This document shows positions 40,947 through 48,999 of a DNA stretch of 64,000 nucleotides, one piece after another. Position 1 is the stretch's first letter; the number at the start of each line of letters is the position of its first letter. Location of the stretch: positions 2,666,001 to 2,730,000 of the forward strand of contig NZ_RBKT01000001.1 in the NCBI RefSeq assembly GCF_003633685.1. The letters run 5' to 3'. The translations under genes and the position numbers were made by a program. Origin of the DNA: Micromonospora pisi. Its GTDB lineage: Bacteria; Actinomycetota; Actinomycetes; Mycobacteriales; Micromonosporaceae. A model generated the notes under the pieces. The model was not told the DNA's origin. It worked only from the letters and a program-made list of their open reading frames with translations, and made no database searches.

Positions 40947-41573
40947 TTACTTGGTCCAGACGTCCTGGACGATGTGGGCGGCCTGGTTCTCCCACTGGGC
41001 GTACGCGTCCGGGAACGCCGACACCTGAACCTTCTGCGCCGCCACGGTCAGCGGCAGGTCCTGCCAGCCGTCGACCTGCTTCAGGTTGCTCAGGAACGCC
41101 GTCGCGGCGTAGGTCGGGTCCGTGATCTGCTCCGGGGTACCCCAACCCGACGACGGGCGCTGCTGGAACAGACCCAGGGAGTCGTGGTCGTTCATGTCAC
41201 CGAGGTGACCCAGGTTCTCCAGCTTCGACTCCTGCATCGAGGTGGCGACCGCGATCACGGCGCCTCGCTCACCCATGCCGAGCTTCTTGGCCGTGTCGGT
41301 GATGGCCTTGGCGTTAGCGAGCTGGTCCTTGCTCAACGAGATCTCCGACTGGGCACCCTGGGTGCCGTGCGGCACCAGCTTGTCCATGGCCGGCTTGTCA
41401 CTGGTCACCTGCGCGACGGTGGTCATCGCCGGGGCGGTGTGCTCGGCCGGGGCCGCGAACGCGTGGCTCGCGGGACCGGCGACGGCGCCACCAACAAAGG
41501 CGAGGCCAGCAATACCAAGAGCGGTCTTACGAACGAACGAAGCTTCAGTAACAGCGGTGAAAGTCGTCTTCAC
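40947..41573 (-). CDS. Secreted transglycosylase-like protein, copy 3 of 3
   Basis: 208 residues. It is the same architecture as the other copies, with differences concentrated just after the signal peptide (SHAFAAPAEHTAPAM; VTSDKPAMDKLVPHG). Glu115, DSLGLFQQRPSSGWG and the C-terminal block are unchanged. The concentration of changes in the linker, with a frozen catalytic domain, suggests that gene conversion or selection maintains the domain. Own promoter/leader at 41574-41788. Probably exported to act on peptidoglycan. Confidence 0.8.
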   Translation of the reverse strand: MKTTFTAVTEASFVRKTALGIAGLAFVGGAVAGPASHAFAAPAEHTAPAMTTVAQVTSDKPAMDKLVPHGTQGAQSEISLSKDQLANAKAITDTAKKLGMGERGAVIAVATSMQESKLENLGHLGDMNDHDSLGLFQQRPSSGWGTPEQITDPTYAATAFLSNLKQVDGWQDLPLTVAAQKVQVSAFPDAYAQWENQAAHIVQDVWTK

Positions 41574-41788
41574 GATGGTTCACCTTCCAATCGGGGGTAC
41601 CGAGGCGCACACAAGAAAGGGGGGAAACAGGTGCGTCACTCGGGAAGAAGTACGAGGCCACAGGCCCTCATGAGGCGGGGGACGCCTCGGCGCTGCTCCG
41701 GTCGTACGCGATGTATAACGACCCCACCCCCGCCAACATTCCGCCGATCATGCCCCGGACCAAGTTGATCAAGCCCAAAAACCTCGCA
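41574..41788 (-). promoter_or_regulatory. Shared promoter/leader, copy 3
   Basis: Same leader as at 35436 and 40122, with GGAAT-N18-GTT at 41742-41717 (minus strand). Identity ends at the TGCGAGGTTTT boundary. The 116 bp beyond, up to the SDR gene, hold a short GC-rich stretch in which I see no further signal. Confidence 0.6.
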
Positions 41789-41904
41789 CCGGGGACATCC
41801 GGCACGGGTGACGAGACGTGTCCGCTCCGGGTGCCTGCCCCAGCAGGCCCGAGGCGTTCACTCGAGCCGGACCCATCCCGTCCCCGACCCGGACATCGGG
41901 GTGA

Positions 41905-42705
41905 CTACGGGATGATCGCGTCGACGTAGCCGCCGTCTACGCGTACGGCCGCGCCGGTGGTGGCGGAGGCGAGCGGGGAGGCGAGATAGGTGACCAGGTT
42001 GGCGATCTCCTCGGGCTCGATCAGCCGCTGGAGCAGGGACTGCGGGCGGTGCAGCCGCATGAACTCGTGCTGGGCCTCGTCCCACGGCAGGCTCTTGTCC
42101 ACGAGTTCGTAGACGAAGTCCTCCACGCCGCCGGTGTGGGTGGGCCCGGCGATGACCGCGTTGACGGTCACACCGGTGCCGGCGGCGGCTTTGGCGAATC
42201 CCCGTGACACACCGAGCAGGGCGGTCTTCGAAACCCCATAGTGGATCATCTCGGCGGGGATCACGACCGCCGAGTCGCTGGCGATGTACTGGATCCGGCC
42301 CCAGCCGCGTTCGATCATCCCGGGAAGGTAGGAACGGCTGAGCCGGACCGCGGCGAGCACGTTCACCTCGAAGTAACGACGCCACTCCTCGTCCGAGATC
42401 TCCAGCGCCGGTCGGGACCCGAAGATGCCGAGGTTGTTGACCAGGATGTCGACGGCCGGCAGCAGGTCGAGGGCGCGCGCCGTACCCTCGTCGCTGGCGA
42501 CGTCGGCGGCGACCTCGACCACGTCCGCCTCGGGGACCGAGGTACGCAACGTCTTCGCCGCCTCCTGGACGCTGGCGGCGGTACGACCGTTGATCGCCAC
42601 CCGGGCGCCGGCCCGGGCGAGACCGGTGGCGATGGCGGCGCCGATGCCCTGCGTCGAACCGGTGACCAACGCGGTCTTACCGGTGAGGTCGATGTTCACG
42701 GTCAT
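41905..42705 (-). CDS. SDR-family oxidoreductase
   Basis: 266 residues from the ATG at 42703-42705 (GAAGGA 7 nt upstream). NAD(P) site TGSTQGIGAAIATGLA, structural VDILVNNLGIFGS, and the catalytic Ser/Tyr/Lys in IQYIASDSAVVIP plus IHYGVSKTALLGV. C-terminal GPTHTGGVEDFVYELVD and ASATTGAAVRVDGGYVD are typical of the classical SDR subfamily (FabG-like). It reduces or oxidises a small carbonyl/hydroxyl substrate that cannot be named. It ends convergent to nothing close by and begins 150 bp from the LysR gene on the same strand. Confidence 0.92.
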   Translation of the reverse strand: MTVNIDLTGKTALVTGSTQGIGAAIATGLARAGARVAINGRTAASVQEAAKTLRTSVPEADVVEVAADVASDEGTARALDLLPAVDILVNNLGIFGSRPALEISDEEWRRYFEVNVLAAVRLSRSYLPGMIERGWGRIQYIASDSAVVIPAEMIHYGVSKTALLGVSRGFAKAAAGTGVTVNAVIAGPTHTGGVEDFVYELVDKSLPWDEAQHEFMRLHRPQSLLQRLIEPEEIANLVTYLASPLASATTGAAVRVDGGYVDAIIP

Positions 42706-42855
42706 GGCCGTCCTTCTCGTCATGCGTCCCGCGCCGCCCCCGGTTCGGGCGACGTTTCCGGCAATCTGCACCGTAACCTCGCCGGCGGTATCCGGCAGGG
42801 CGAGCGATGACAGAGCGGGCCCGCTCCCGGCCGAGCAGTCGGGACCGACGGCGGG

Positions 42856-43797
42856 TCAGGAGCCGGGTCGACTCGGTGGCTGAGGCGTCGACGGTGGCTC
42901 GGTGGCCAGGGCATCGGCGCTGGCCTGACGTTGAGCGGTGGCGAGCAGTGCGCGGGCGGGGGCGCCGAGACGCCGATCGGCCGGGGCGGCGATCGAGGTA
43001 CGGAAGACCGGGCCGTGCCGTACGGGTATCAGGCGCAGGTCCACGTCCTTGACGATCGCGCTCGGGGGCACGAAGGCGATGGCGAGCCGGTGCCGTACGA
43101 AGTCGATGAGGCTGCCCAGGTCACCGACCTCGTAACGGACGGTGCGGGCCACCTCGGCGGCGGCGAAGGCGCGGTCGGTGGCGATCCGGTTGCCCCAGTC
43201 GGGCGGGGTGTCGACGAACGTCTCGTCGGCCAGGTCGCCCAGTTCGACCTCGGCGCGGTCGGCGAGCGGATGGTCGGAGGCGCAGACCAGCGGCATGTTC
43301 TGGGCGTCCAGCGGGAGCAGGTCCAGCCCGGCCGCCGATCCGGTGGGCAGCGCCAGGTACGCCAGGTCGAGGCGTCCGCTGCGCAGGTCAGCCGCGTGCG
43401 CGGCACTGGCTCCGACCCGCAGTTCCACCTCGACGCCGGGGTGTTCGGCCCGGAACTCGGCGAGGAGGCGGGCCACGCTCACCGCCGAGGCGCGCTGGGC
43501 CTGCATCATCCCCAGCCGTACGGTCCCGCGCAGACCACCGCGGAGCTGGTCGACCACCTCACGGGCGCCGGCCGCGGCGGCGAGCGTACGGCGTGCCTCT
43601 GGCAGCAGTAGCCGGCCGGCGTCGGTGAGCTGGACCCGGTGCGTGGTCCGTTCGAAGAGCGGCACGCCCAGTTCCCGTTCGAGGTTTCGTACGGCGGCGG
43701 AGACAGCGGACTGGACCACCCGGAGCCGGTCGGCGGCCCGGGTGAAGCTGCCCTCTTCGGCGACGGCCGTGAAGGTGGCGAGGTGCCGGAGTTCCAT
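42856..43797 (-). CDS. LysR-family transcriptional regulator
   Basis: 313 residues. N-terminal winged HTH (MELRHLATFTAVAEEGSFTR, AADRLRVVQSAVSAAVRNLE, RELGVPLFERTTHRVQLTDA), then the two-lobed effector-binding domain (VRLGMMQAQRASAVSVARLL, VELRVGASAAHAADLRSGRL, LALPTG, VCASDHPLADRAEVELGDL). It is divergent from the MFS gene and an LTTR-like dyad lies in between, so it most likely controls that transporter and itself. Effector unknown. Confidence 0.95.
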   Translation of the reverse strand: MELRHLATFTAVAEEGSFTRAADRLRVVQSAVSAAVRNLERELGVPLFERTTHRVQLTDAGRLLLPEARRTLAAAAGAREVVDQLRGGLRGTVRLGMMQAQRASAVSVARLLAEFRAEHPGVEVELRVGASAAHAADLRSGRLDLAYLALPTGSAAGLDLLPLDAQNMPLVCASDHPLADRAEVELGDLADETFVDTPPDWGNRIATDRAFAAAEVARTVRYEVGDLGSLIDFVRHRLAIAFVPPSAIVKDVDLRLIPVRHGPVFRTSIAAPADRRLGAPARALLATAQRQASADALATEPPSTPQPPSRPGS

Positions 43798-43806
43798 CCT
43801 CCGTGT

Positions 43807-43825
43807 TTATCACGGATCAAGATAA
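43807..43825. promoter_or_regulatory. Candidate LysR box
   Basis: TTATC-N9-GATAA is a perfect dyad with the T-N11-A pattern of LysR boxes, in the middle of the lysR/MFS divergent gap, 10-30 bp from the lysR start. A neighbouring ATCGAT could be part of a second half-site. Confidence 0.55.
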
Positions 43826-43913
43826 TCGATAGAAGTTTTCTTCGTGGCCGGCGATTACTTACCGGACCATGATCGGAGTCGACTCACACGGCTTCAGACG
43901 AGGTGCTCCGAAC

Positions 43914-45176
43914 ATGTCCTCAACCAGCACGAACCTCAGCGCCGGGCGGTCGGCACGCGCCCACGGCCGAGGTTTCTGGGCGGTCGCGCTCGCCTTCCTG
44001 GCGATCATGGCGCTCGGCACCCTGCCGTCCCCGTTGTACCCGCTCTACCAGCAGCAGGACCACTTCTCCACGTTCACCATCACGCTGATCTACTCGGCCT
44101 ACGCGGCCGGGGTGTTGGTCAGCCTCTTCACCGCCGGGCACATCTCCGACTGGCACGGCCGGCGTCGAGTGCTGGCCCCGGCGGTGGCGGTCAGCGCCCT
44201 CAGCGCCCTCGTCTTCCTGCTCTGGCCGGAGCTGCCCGGCCTGGTCGTCGGCCGGGTGCTCGGCGGCATGGCCGTCGGGGTGGTGGCGGCCACCGCGACG
44301 GTGTGGCTGGCGGAACTGCACCGCGCCCACCGCCCGGACGCCTCGCCCCGGCGGGCACAACTTGTCGCGTCCGTCGCCAACCTCGGCGGCCTCGGGCTCG
44401 GCCCGCTGATCGCCGGCCTGCTCGCCGAGTACGCCCCGCACCCGCTGCGACTGCCGTACGTGGTGCTGCTGGTCGCACTGGCGCTGGCCCTGGTCGGCGT
44501 ACTGCTCTCCCCGGACAGCCGGGAACTGCCGAACCCCCGCCCCCGCTACCGGGCGCAGCGAATCTCGGTGCCGGCCGCCGCCCGGAGCCGGTTCTACGCC
44601 GCGCTGGCCGGCGCGTTCCTCGCCTACGGCGGTCTCGGCGTGCTCGTCGGGCTCTCCGGCACGTTCCTCGCCGGCACCCTGCACCACCCCTCCCGGGCGC
44701 TCGCCGGTGCGGCGGTCTTCCTGGTCTTCGCCGCCGGTGTGGCAGTCCAGCTGACCACGCTCAACTGGTCGATCCGGCGCAGCCTGGCGGTCGGCATGGT
44801 CGGCCTGGTGGCCGGCGTCGGTCTGCTCGTGCTCGCCGCCTGGCTACCCACGCCCAGCCTGACCGTCTTCCTGGTCGGCGGGGTACTGACCGGCGTCGGG
44901 GCCGGGGCGCTGTTCAAGGGCACGCTCGGCACCGCGGTCGCCATTTCCAACCCGGAGAGCCGCGCGGAGGCGCTGGCCGGGCTCTTCCTCGCCGGCTACC
45001 TCGGGCTGTCCGTACCAGTGATCGGGATCGGGATCGCGTTGCAGCACGTCAGTGCACGGGTGGCGCTGCTCGGCTTCGCCGTACTCGTCACGCTCGGGGT
45101 GGTGGCGGTCGCCCGCCGGCTGCTGGACGACCCACGCCCGGCCACCGCGGTCCGGCCCGTGGTCACGACGCACTGA
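43914..45176 (+). CDS. MFS transporter controlled by LysR
   Basis: 420 residues from ATG 43914 (GAGG 10 nt upstream); 12 predicted helices. Motif A is LFTAGHISDWHGRRRVLAPA, and GRVLGGMAVGVVAATATVWL follows. It belongs to the drug/metabolite efflux type. The gene is divergent from a LysR regulator, as in inducible efflux systems. Two strong hairpins after the stop separate it from the converging DUF2306 gene. Substrate unknown. Confidence 0.88.
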   Translation: MSSTSTNLSAGRSARAHGRGFWAVALAFLAIMALGTLPSPLYPLYQQQDHFSTFTITLIYSAYAAGVLVSLFTAGHISDWHGRRRVLAPAVAVSALSALVFLLWPELPGLVVGRVLGGMAVGVVAATATVWLAELHRAHRPDASPRRAQLVASVANLGGLGLGPLIAGLLAEYAPHPLRLPYVVLLVALALALVGVLLSPDSRELPNPRPRYRAQRISVPAAARSRFYAALAGAFLAYGGLGVLVGLSGTFLAGTLHHPSRALAGAAVFLVFAAGVAVQLTTLNWSIRRSLAVGMVGLVAGVGLLVLAAWLPTPSLTVFLVGGVLTGVGAGALFKGTLGTAVAISNPESRAEALAGLFLAGYLGLSVPVIGIGIALQHVSARVALLGFAVLVTLGVVAVARRLLDDPRPATAVRPVVTTH

Positions 45177-45192
45177 TCCGGGGGGATCGGCC

Positions 45193-45275
45193 CCGACCGG
45201 CCGGGCAGCGTGGCCCGGCCGGTCGGCGAACAGGGGCGGTGCACCCGCGTCCCCGGGGCGCCACCCCTGTTCGCC
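45193..45275. terminator. Two consecutive strong hairpins between converging genes
   Basis: CCGACCGGCCGGGC/GCCCGGCCGGTCGG (45193-45206/45213-45226) is a perfect 14-bp stem. GGCGAACAGGGG/CCCCTGTTCGCC (45225-45236/45264-45275) is a 12-bp stem with a GC-rich loop. Together they insulate the MFS gene from the DUF2306 gene. Confidence 0.8.
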
Positions 45276-45284
45276 GTGGGCCGC

Positions 45285-46052
45285 CTACCCGGTACGCCCG
45301 CCGGTGGCGAGTCGCTGCCGGTGGGCGGGCGACTCGGTCCGGTCCAACCACCACTGCGAGACGAGCAGCGGGACGGTCCAGCCGACCCAGGTGGTGATGC
45401 CGGCGATCGTCCAGCTCAGCAGTTCCTCGCTGCCGCCAAACGTGGTCTCCAGTTGCGGCGCGAGCGCCAGGTACGCGAAGACGCCCCAGATCCGGTTGGT
45501 GATGATCGAGGCAGTGAGCGCGAAGCTGCGGATCATCCAGCGCCGGTGGTCGGCGTAGCGTCGCTGGCGGGCCATCCGGTAACCGACGACGGTGCAGGTC
45601 AGCCAGAGCGCGGCGAGCAGCACGTTGCTGACCCGAGCCACCGGCCCGTAGGGGCTGACCGCGCCGATGGTCAACGCCATGATCCCGGCCGGCAGCACGC
45701 CGCCGAAGACGTACACCCGGCCGATGACCCGGTGCGCGGTGCGGTAACGCTGACGGAACCAGGGCCAGATCTGGAGGCAGGCCGTCAGCAGCGCGATCGA
45801 ACCGAAGGTGACGTGCCCGACCAGGATCGGGTAGTGGGCGGCGGTGAGCCACTCCGGCTGCGGCACCCGGGACTGGGTCGGGTCGAAGGTCAGGTACGGC
45901 GGCAACGAGAACGCCACGAAGACGATCGACAGGACGGCGAGCGGGGCGATCCAGGGGCGTCGCCACCAGCGGCGTGGCCTGCGGCTCGGTGCGGGGGTGG
46001 GCGGCTGGTCGGGCTGGGGACCGGTGCTGGGCGTCTCGGTGATCGTGGTCAT
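45285..46052 (-). CDS. DUF2306 membrane protein
   Basis: 255 residues from the ATG at 46050-46052. The N-terminal part is Pro/Thr-rich, then about seven hydrophobic segments with the DUF2306 pattern: HYPILVGHVTFGSIALLTAC, RTAHRVIGRVYVFGGVLPAG, YADHRRWMIRSFALTASIIT. Histidines in conserved helices may hold haem or metal, but the function of the family is unknown. It is divergent from a TetR gene with a strong dyad between, so probably a TetR target. Longer in-frame starts upstream cross that operator and are not credible. Confidence 0.85.
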   Translation of the reverse strand: MTTITETPSTGPQPDQPPTPAPSRRPRRWWRRPWIAPLAVLSIVFVAFSLPPYLTFDPTQSRVPQPEWLTAAHYPILVGHVTFGSIALLTACLQIWPWFRQRYRTAHRVIGRVYVFGGVLPAGIMALTIGAVSPYGPVARVSNVLLAALWLTCTVVGYRMARQRRYADHRRWMIRSFALTASIITNRIWGVFAYLALAPQLETTFGGSEELLSWTIAGITTWVGWTVPLLVSQWWLDRTESPAHRQRLATGGRTG

Positions 46053-46134
46053 GGCGGGGCTCCTGTCTGCTCGCCGGCAGCTGCGGAACGCGGAGGGATC
46101 GCACCGGCGGGGACCTGATCGGAATGTTGCCGAG

Positions 46135-46182
46135 TACGGCGTACGCGATGCGTATGCCGTACGCACTGCGTAGGGTATACGC
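46135..46182. promoter_or_regulatory. TetR operator between the DUF2306 and TetR genes
   Basis: TACGGCGTACGC (46135-46146) and GCGTATGCCGTA (46150-46161) form a 12-bp inverted repeat with one mismatch. A further half dyad GCGTA-GGGTA-TACGC follows (46168-46182). The region is AT-richer than its surroundings and lies between the divergent starts. Confidence 0.65.
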
Positions 46183-46220
46183 ATCGCTAGGATGATCGCA
46201 TCCAGGAAGGTGGCGGAGAT

Positions 46221-47006
46221 TTGGCTTCGGCAGACAGCGACGACGAGATCCCCCGGAGCCTCCGGGTCCTCTGGGGACGGACCGACCGGCGCCCCCGAGC
46301 ACCGCAACCGGCACTCAACCTGGACCGCATCGTCGCCACCGCCATCGAGATCGCCGACACCGACGGCATCGGCGCACTCTCCATGGCCCGCCTCGCCGAG
46401 CGGCTCGGCTGCGCCACCATGTCGCTCTACCGACACGTGGCCAACAAGGAAGAGCTACAGGTGTTCATGATGGACGCCGCCCCCGGCGATCCGCCGGACA
46501 TCCAGACCGCCCCCGGAGACTGGCGCGCCGGGTTGGAGCGCTGGGCCCGGGAACTACAGGCCGTCTACTACCGACACCCGTGGATCCTTCAGATCACCGC
46601 CGGTCACCCACCACTGGAGCCGGGTCAGCTCGCCTGGCTCGACTGCGGTCTGCGTACGCTCACCGGCACTCGACTGGACCCGCAGGAAAAGATGAAGGTC
46701 ATCCTGCTGGTGCTGAACTACGTACGGGGAGAGGCGCAGATCGCCCTGACCCTGCATCAGGCAACCGGCCCGGAAGACCACACCGACCACGATCGGCAGA
46801 TTTGGTACGGGCGGATGCTGACCAAGCTGGTGGACGCCGAGCACCTTCCCGCGCTGGCCGAACTCTCCACCGCCGGCACCTTCGATCCGGGCAGGCTCGA
46901 AGCCCACCAGCCGCCGTTCGACTTCGCCCTGGCCCGGATCCTCGACGGCCTCGAAGTCCTGCTCCGGTCCGAGACCTTGCCCCCGGGCCGCCAGGCGGGA
47001 CCGTGA
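46221..47006 (+). CDS. TetR/AcrR regulator with TetR_C tetracycline-type domain
   Basis: About 261 residues, TTG start at 46221 with GGCGGAG upstream. A basic N-terminal extension (SLRVLWGRTDRRPRAPQPAL) comes before the HTH (LDRIVATAIEIADTDGIGAL, SMARLAERLGCATMSLYRHV, ANKEELQVFMMDAA). C-terminal domain (PWILQITAGHPPLEPGQLAW, YVRGEAQIALTLHQATG, FDFALARILDGLEVLL) matches TetR_C of tetracycline-repressor-like proteins. It is divergent from DUF2306, with its operator between them; probably represses both. Confidence 0.9.
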   Translation: MASADSDDEIPRSLRVLWGRTDRRPRAPQPALNLDRIVATAIEIADTDGIGALSMARLAERLGCATMSLYRHVANKEELQVFMMDAAPGDPPDIQTAPGDWRAGLERWARELQAVYYRHPWILQITAGHPPLEPGQLAWLDCGLRTLTGTRLDPQEKMKVILLVLNYVRGEAQIALTLHQATGPEDHTDHDRQIWYGRMLTKLVDAEHLPALAELSTAGTFDPGRLEAHQPPFDFALARILDGLEVLLRSETLPPGRQAGP

Positions 47007-47054
47007 CGGGGACAAGACTTCCCCGCCCCGGTGCACCCGGCGGAAGCCGCCCGG

Positions 47055-47402
47055 TCAGCTCCGGACGAGCTGCTCGCGAGCCGAATCAAGTGCGAAGCGC
47101 ATCGAACCGGCCGCCCCGTCGGGCCGCCAGCCCTCGGCCAGACCGGCCCGGACCACCCGCTCGACAACTGCCGGAGTGATCGGCTCCAGCTCCATCACCT
47201 CGGCGATCCGCTCGGGCGGCGCGGTGATGATCAGCCCGAAGTTCAACCACGGGTCGTCGAAAGCCACCCGGACGTCCAGCCGGCAGCCGCGCCCGTTGGC
47301 GCCGCCCCACACCCGGAGTTCCACGTGGCTCTCCCCGCCCGAGCGGACCAGCCAGCGGTAGTCGGCACCATCAACATGAATCCGGCGCAGCCTGCGTCCC
47401 AT
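47055..47402 (-). CDS. Hypothetical protein (115 aa)
   Basis: The ATG at 47400-47402 (MGRRLRRIHVDGADYRWLVR) is chosen because the longer frame overlaps the preceding methyltransferase gene. Beta-rich first half (ESHVELRVWGGANGRGCRLD, DPWLNFGLIITAPPERIAEV) and a helical second half (ITPAVVERVVRAGLAEGWRP). It is cytosolic with one Cys. Proteins of this pattern are widespread in actinomycetes but have no known role. It lies 38 bp downstream of the methyltransferase gene on the same strand and may be cotranscribed. Confidence 0.7.
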   Translation of the reverse strand: MGRRLRRIHVDGADYRWLVRSGGESHVELRVWGGANGRGCRLDVRVAFDDPWLNFGLIITAPPERIAEVMELEPITPAVVERVVRAGLAEGWRPDGAAGSMRFALDSAREQLVRS

Positions 47403-47440
47403 CCGGCCACAGTAGATGGACAAACCGAGGGACCGCACCG

Positions 47441-48238
47441 TCATTTGCCGTCCCGAACTTCGTCGCTCCTTTCGTCGCGCATTCCGTCGCGCATTCCGTC
47501 GCGACGAAGCACCAGCAGGTCCAGCCGGTCCACCACCGGGGTGGCATCCGGGCCGGCGACCCGGGCCGCCGTACGCATCCGGTCCAGACCTGCCGCGTAC
47601 GCCGCGTCGCTGATCAGTTGCAGCGGCGTGTGCGCCGCGCGGCGCAGGTTCGCCACGGCCTGCGCCAGGGAGGCCGCGCTCACCTGCGGGACCTGTTCGA
47701 GCGCGACGAACTCGAACCCGGCCGTCGTGAACGTGTCGCGGACCTGCTCCACACTCGGATAACCGTCCAGCACCCGGATCGCCTCGGGAAAGTAGCGGAA
47801 CAGGGTGATCTGCTCGTGCCGGCCGGCGAACGCCGAACGGATCAGCACCGGAGCACCGGGGCGGAGGACCCGCCGCAGCTCCGCCGCCGCCGCGCCGAGG
47901 TCGGTCACGTGGTGGATCACGGTGGAGATCCAGGCGCCGTCGACGTACGCGTCCGGCAGGGGTAGGGCGGCGGCGTCACCGGCCAGCATGCCCGGAAAAA
48001 CCGAGCGGGCCCGCATCTCGGCCGACGGCTCCACCGCGACCATTTCGATCCCGTACCAGTCGGTGAAGAGGCGGGCCCAGGTCCCGGTCCCCGCGCCGAG
48101 ATCAAGCACGCGGGTCCCGGCACGGGGACGCAGGTGCCGGGCGACGGCCTCCCGCCAGTGCGCCGCCGCGTCCGGATCGAGTTGCCGATTGGCGGCAAAC
48201 GCCTCGGCCTGCTCGGCCGCGTACTCCGTCATGCCCAT
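47441..48238 (-). CDS. Class I SAM-dependent methyltransferase
   Basis: 265 residues; ATG at 48236-48238 after GGGGGAG. Motif I VLDLGAGTGTWARLFTDWYG, acidic motif VAVEPSAEMRARS, LAGDAAALPLPDAYVDGAWI, and ELRRVLRPGAPVLIRSAF place it in the UbiE/COQ5-like group that methylates small molecules. The last residues contain a short repeat (RDGMRDGMRDERSDEVRDG) encoded by a 15-bp DNA repeat near 47470-47505. Substrate unknown; the context gives no further hint. Confidence 0.9.
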   Translation of the reverse strand: MGMTEYAAEQAEAFAANRQLDPDAAAHWREAVARHLRPRAGTRVLDLGAGTGTWARLFTDWYGIEMVAVEPSAEMRARSVFPGMLAGDAAALPLPDAYVDGAWISTVIHHVTDLGAAAAELRRVLRPGAPVLIRSAFAGRHEQITLFRYFPEAIRVLDGYPSVEQVRDTFTTAGFEFVALEQVPQVSAASLAQAVANLRRAAHTPLQLISDAAYAAGLDRMRTAARVAGPDATPVVDRLDLLVLRRDGMRDGMRDERSDEVRDGK

Positions 48239-48354
48239 CGCCGCTCCCCCACTCGCTACGGGTAGTCGCTGACCTCAGACAGGTTGCTGTCGGGTCGCGC
48301 GGGTAGATCGTTCGCACCGCTGCGTATCTTTCGCGGCGCCCAGGGTGCTCGCCG

Positions 48355-48858
48355 TCACCACACTCCGGTCGAGCCGTCGGTGAGTTCCCGCAGGATGTCG
48401 ATGTGACCGGCGTGCCGGGCGGTCTCGTCGATCATGTGAACGTAGATCCAGCGCAGCGAGACCGCGCCCATCTGCTCATGGCTGCCGGTGTCGTCGAGGG
48501 CGTACCCGGCGGCGGTCTCCCGCGACCGGGCACACTCTCGGGAGTAGTCGTCGAGTAGTTCCGCCATGCTGGTGTGCTCCACCGACCAGCCACCGTCGGC
48601 GTCACCGGGCGGTGTGGGCCGACCGGCGAGATGATGCTGGAACCAGTTGCGTTCGACCACGGCCAGGTGGCGCAGCAGCCCGGCGAGGGTGGTCTCGGAC
48701 GGGACGAGCCGACGCTTGGCGTCGGCGTCCGACACGTCGTGCAGCTTGGTCACGACGATCCGGCGGTAGAAGTCGAGAAAGGATTCCAGGACCTGGCGTT
48801 CGTCCGAGGTGACGACAAGTTCCGGTCCGAACGGCGGCGTGAGCGGCATCGTCTCCAT
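48355..48858 (-). CDS. DinB-family (DUF664) protein
   Basis: 167 residues from the ATG at 48856-48858. The four-helix DinB fold is recognisable: ERQVLESFLDFYRRIVVTKL, TTLAGLLRHLAVVERNWFQH, LLDDYSRECARSRETAAGYA, SLRWIYVHMIDETARHAGHI. The metal-binding histidines (HLAVVERNWFQHH; HMIDETARHAGH) are present. Relatives are thiol-dependent enzymes such as mycothiol transferases. Mycothiol use would fit an actinomycete, but the reaction is not known. Confidence 0.88.
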   Translation of the reverse strand: METMPLTPPFGPELVVTSDERQVLESFLDFYRRIVVTKLHDVSDADAKRRLVPSETTLAGLLRHLAVVERNWFQHHLAGRPTPPGDADGGWSVEHTSMAELLDDYSRECARSRETAAGYALDDTGSHEQMGAVSLRWIYVHMIDETARHAGHIDILRELTDGSTGVW

Positions 48859-48945
48859 ACGCCACGTTAACCCCTCGCCCCGCGCCATGCCCGCCCGCGG
48901 CCACCTCGCCCACGCCGCGCCCGCACCCCGCCGCGCGGCGGCGGC

Positions 48946-48997
48946 GTTAGGAAGGGCCCCTTCCTATACAGAAAGCGATAACAAGGGGCCCTTCCTT
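48946..48997. repeat. 52-bp extragenic palindromic repeat, copy 2
   Basis: GTTAGGAAGGGCCCCTTCCT, ATACAGAAAGCGATAACA, AGGGGCCCTTCCTT. It is the same element as at 28397-28450, with a few differences (GGCCCC in place of GGGCCC in the left arm). It abuts the stop codon of the StyA-like gene (49000) and could serve as its terminator; the other side faces the DinB gene start. Confidence 0.85.
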
Positions 48998-48999
48998 CG

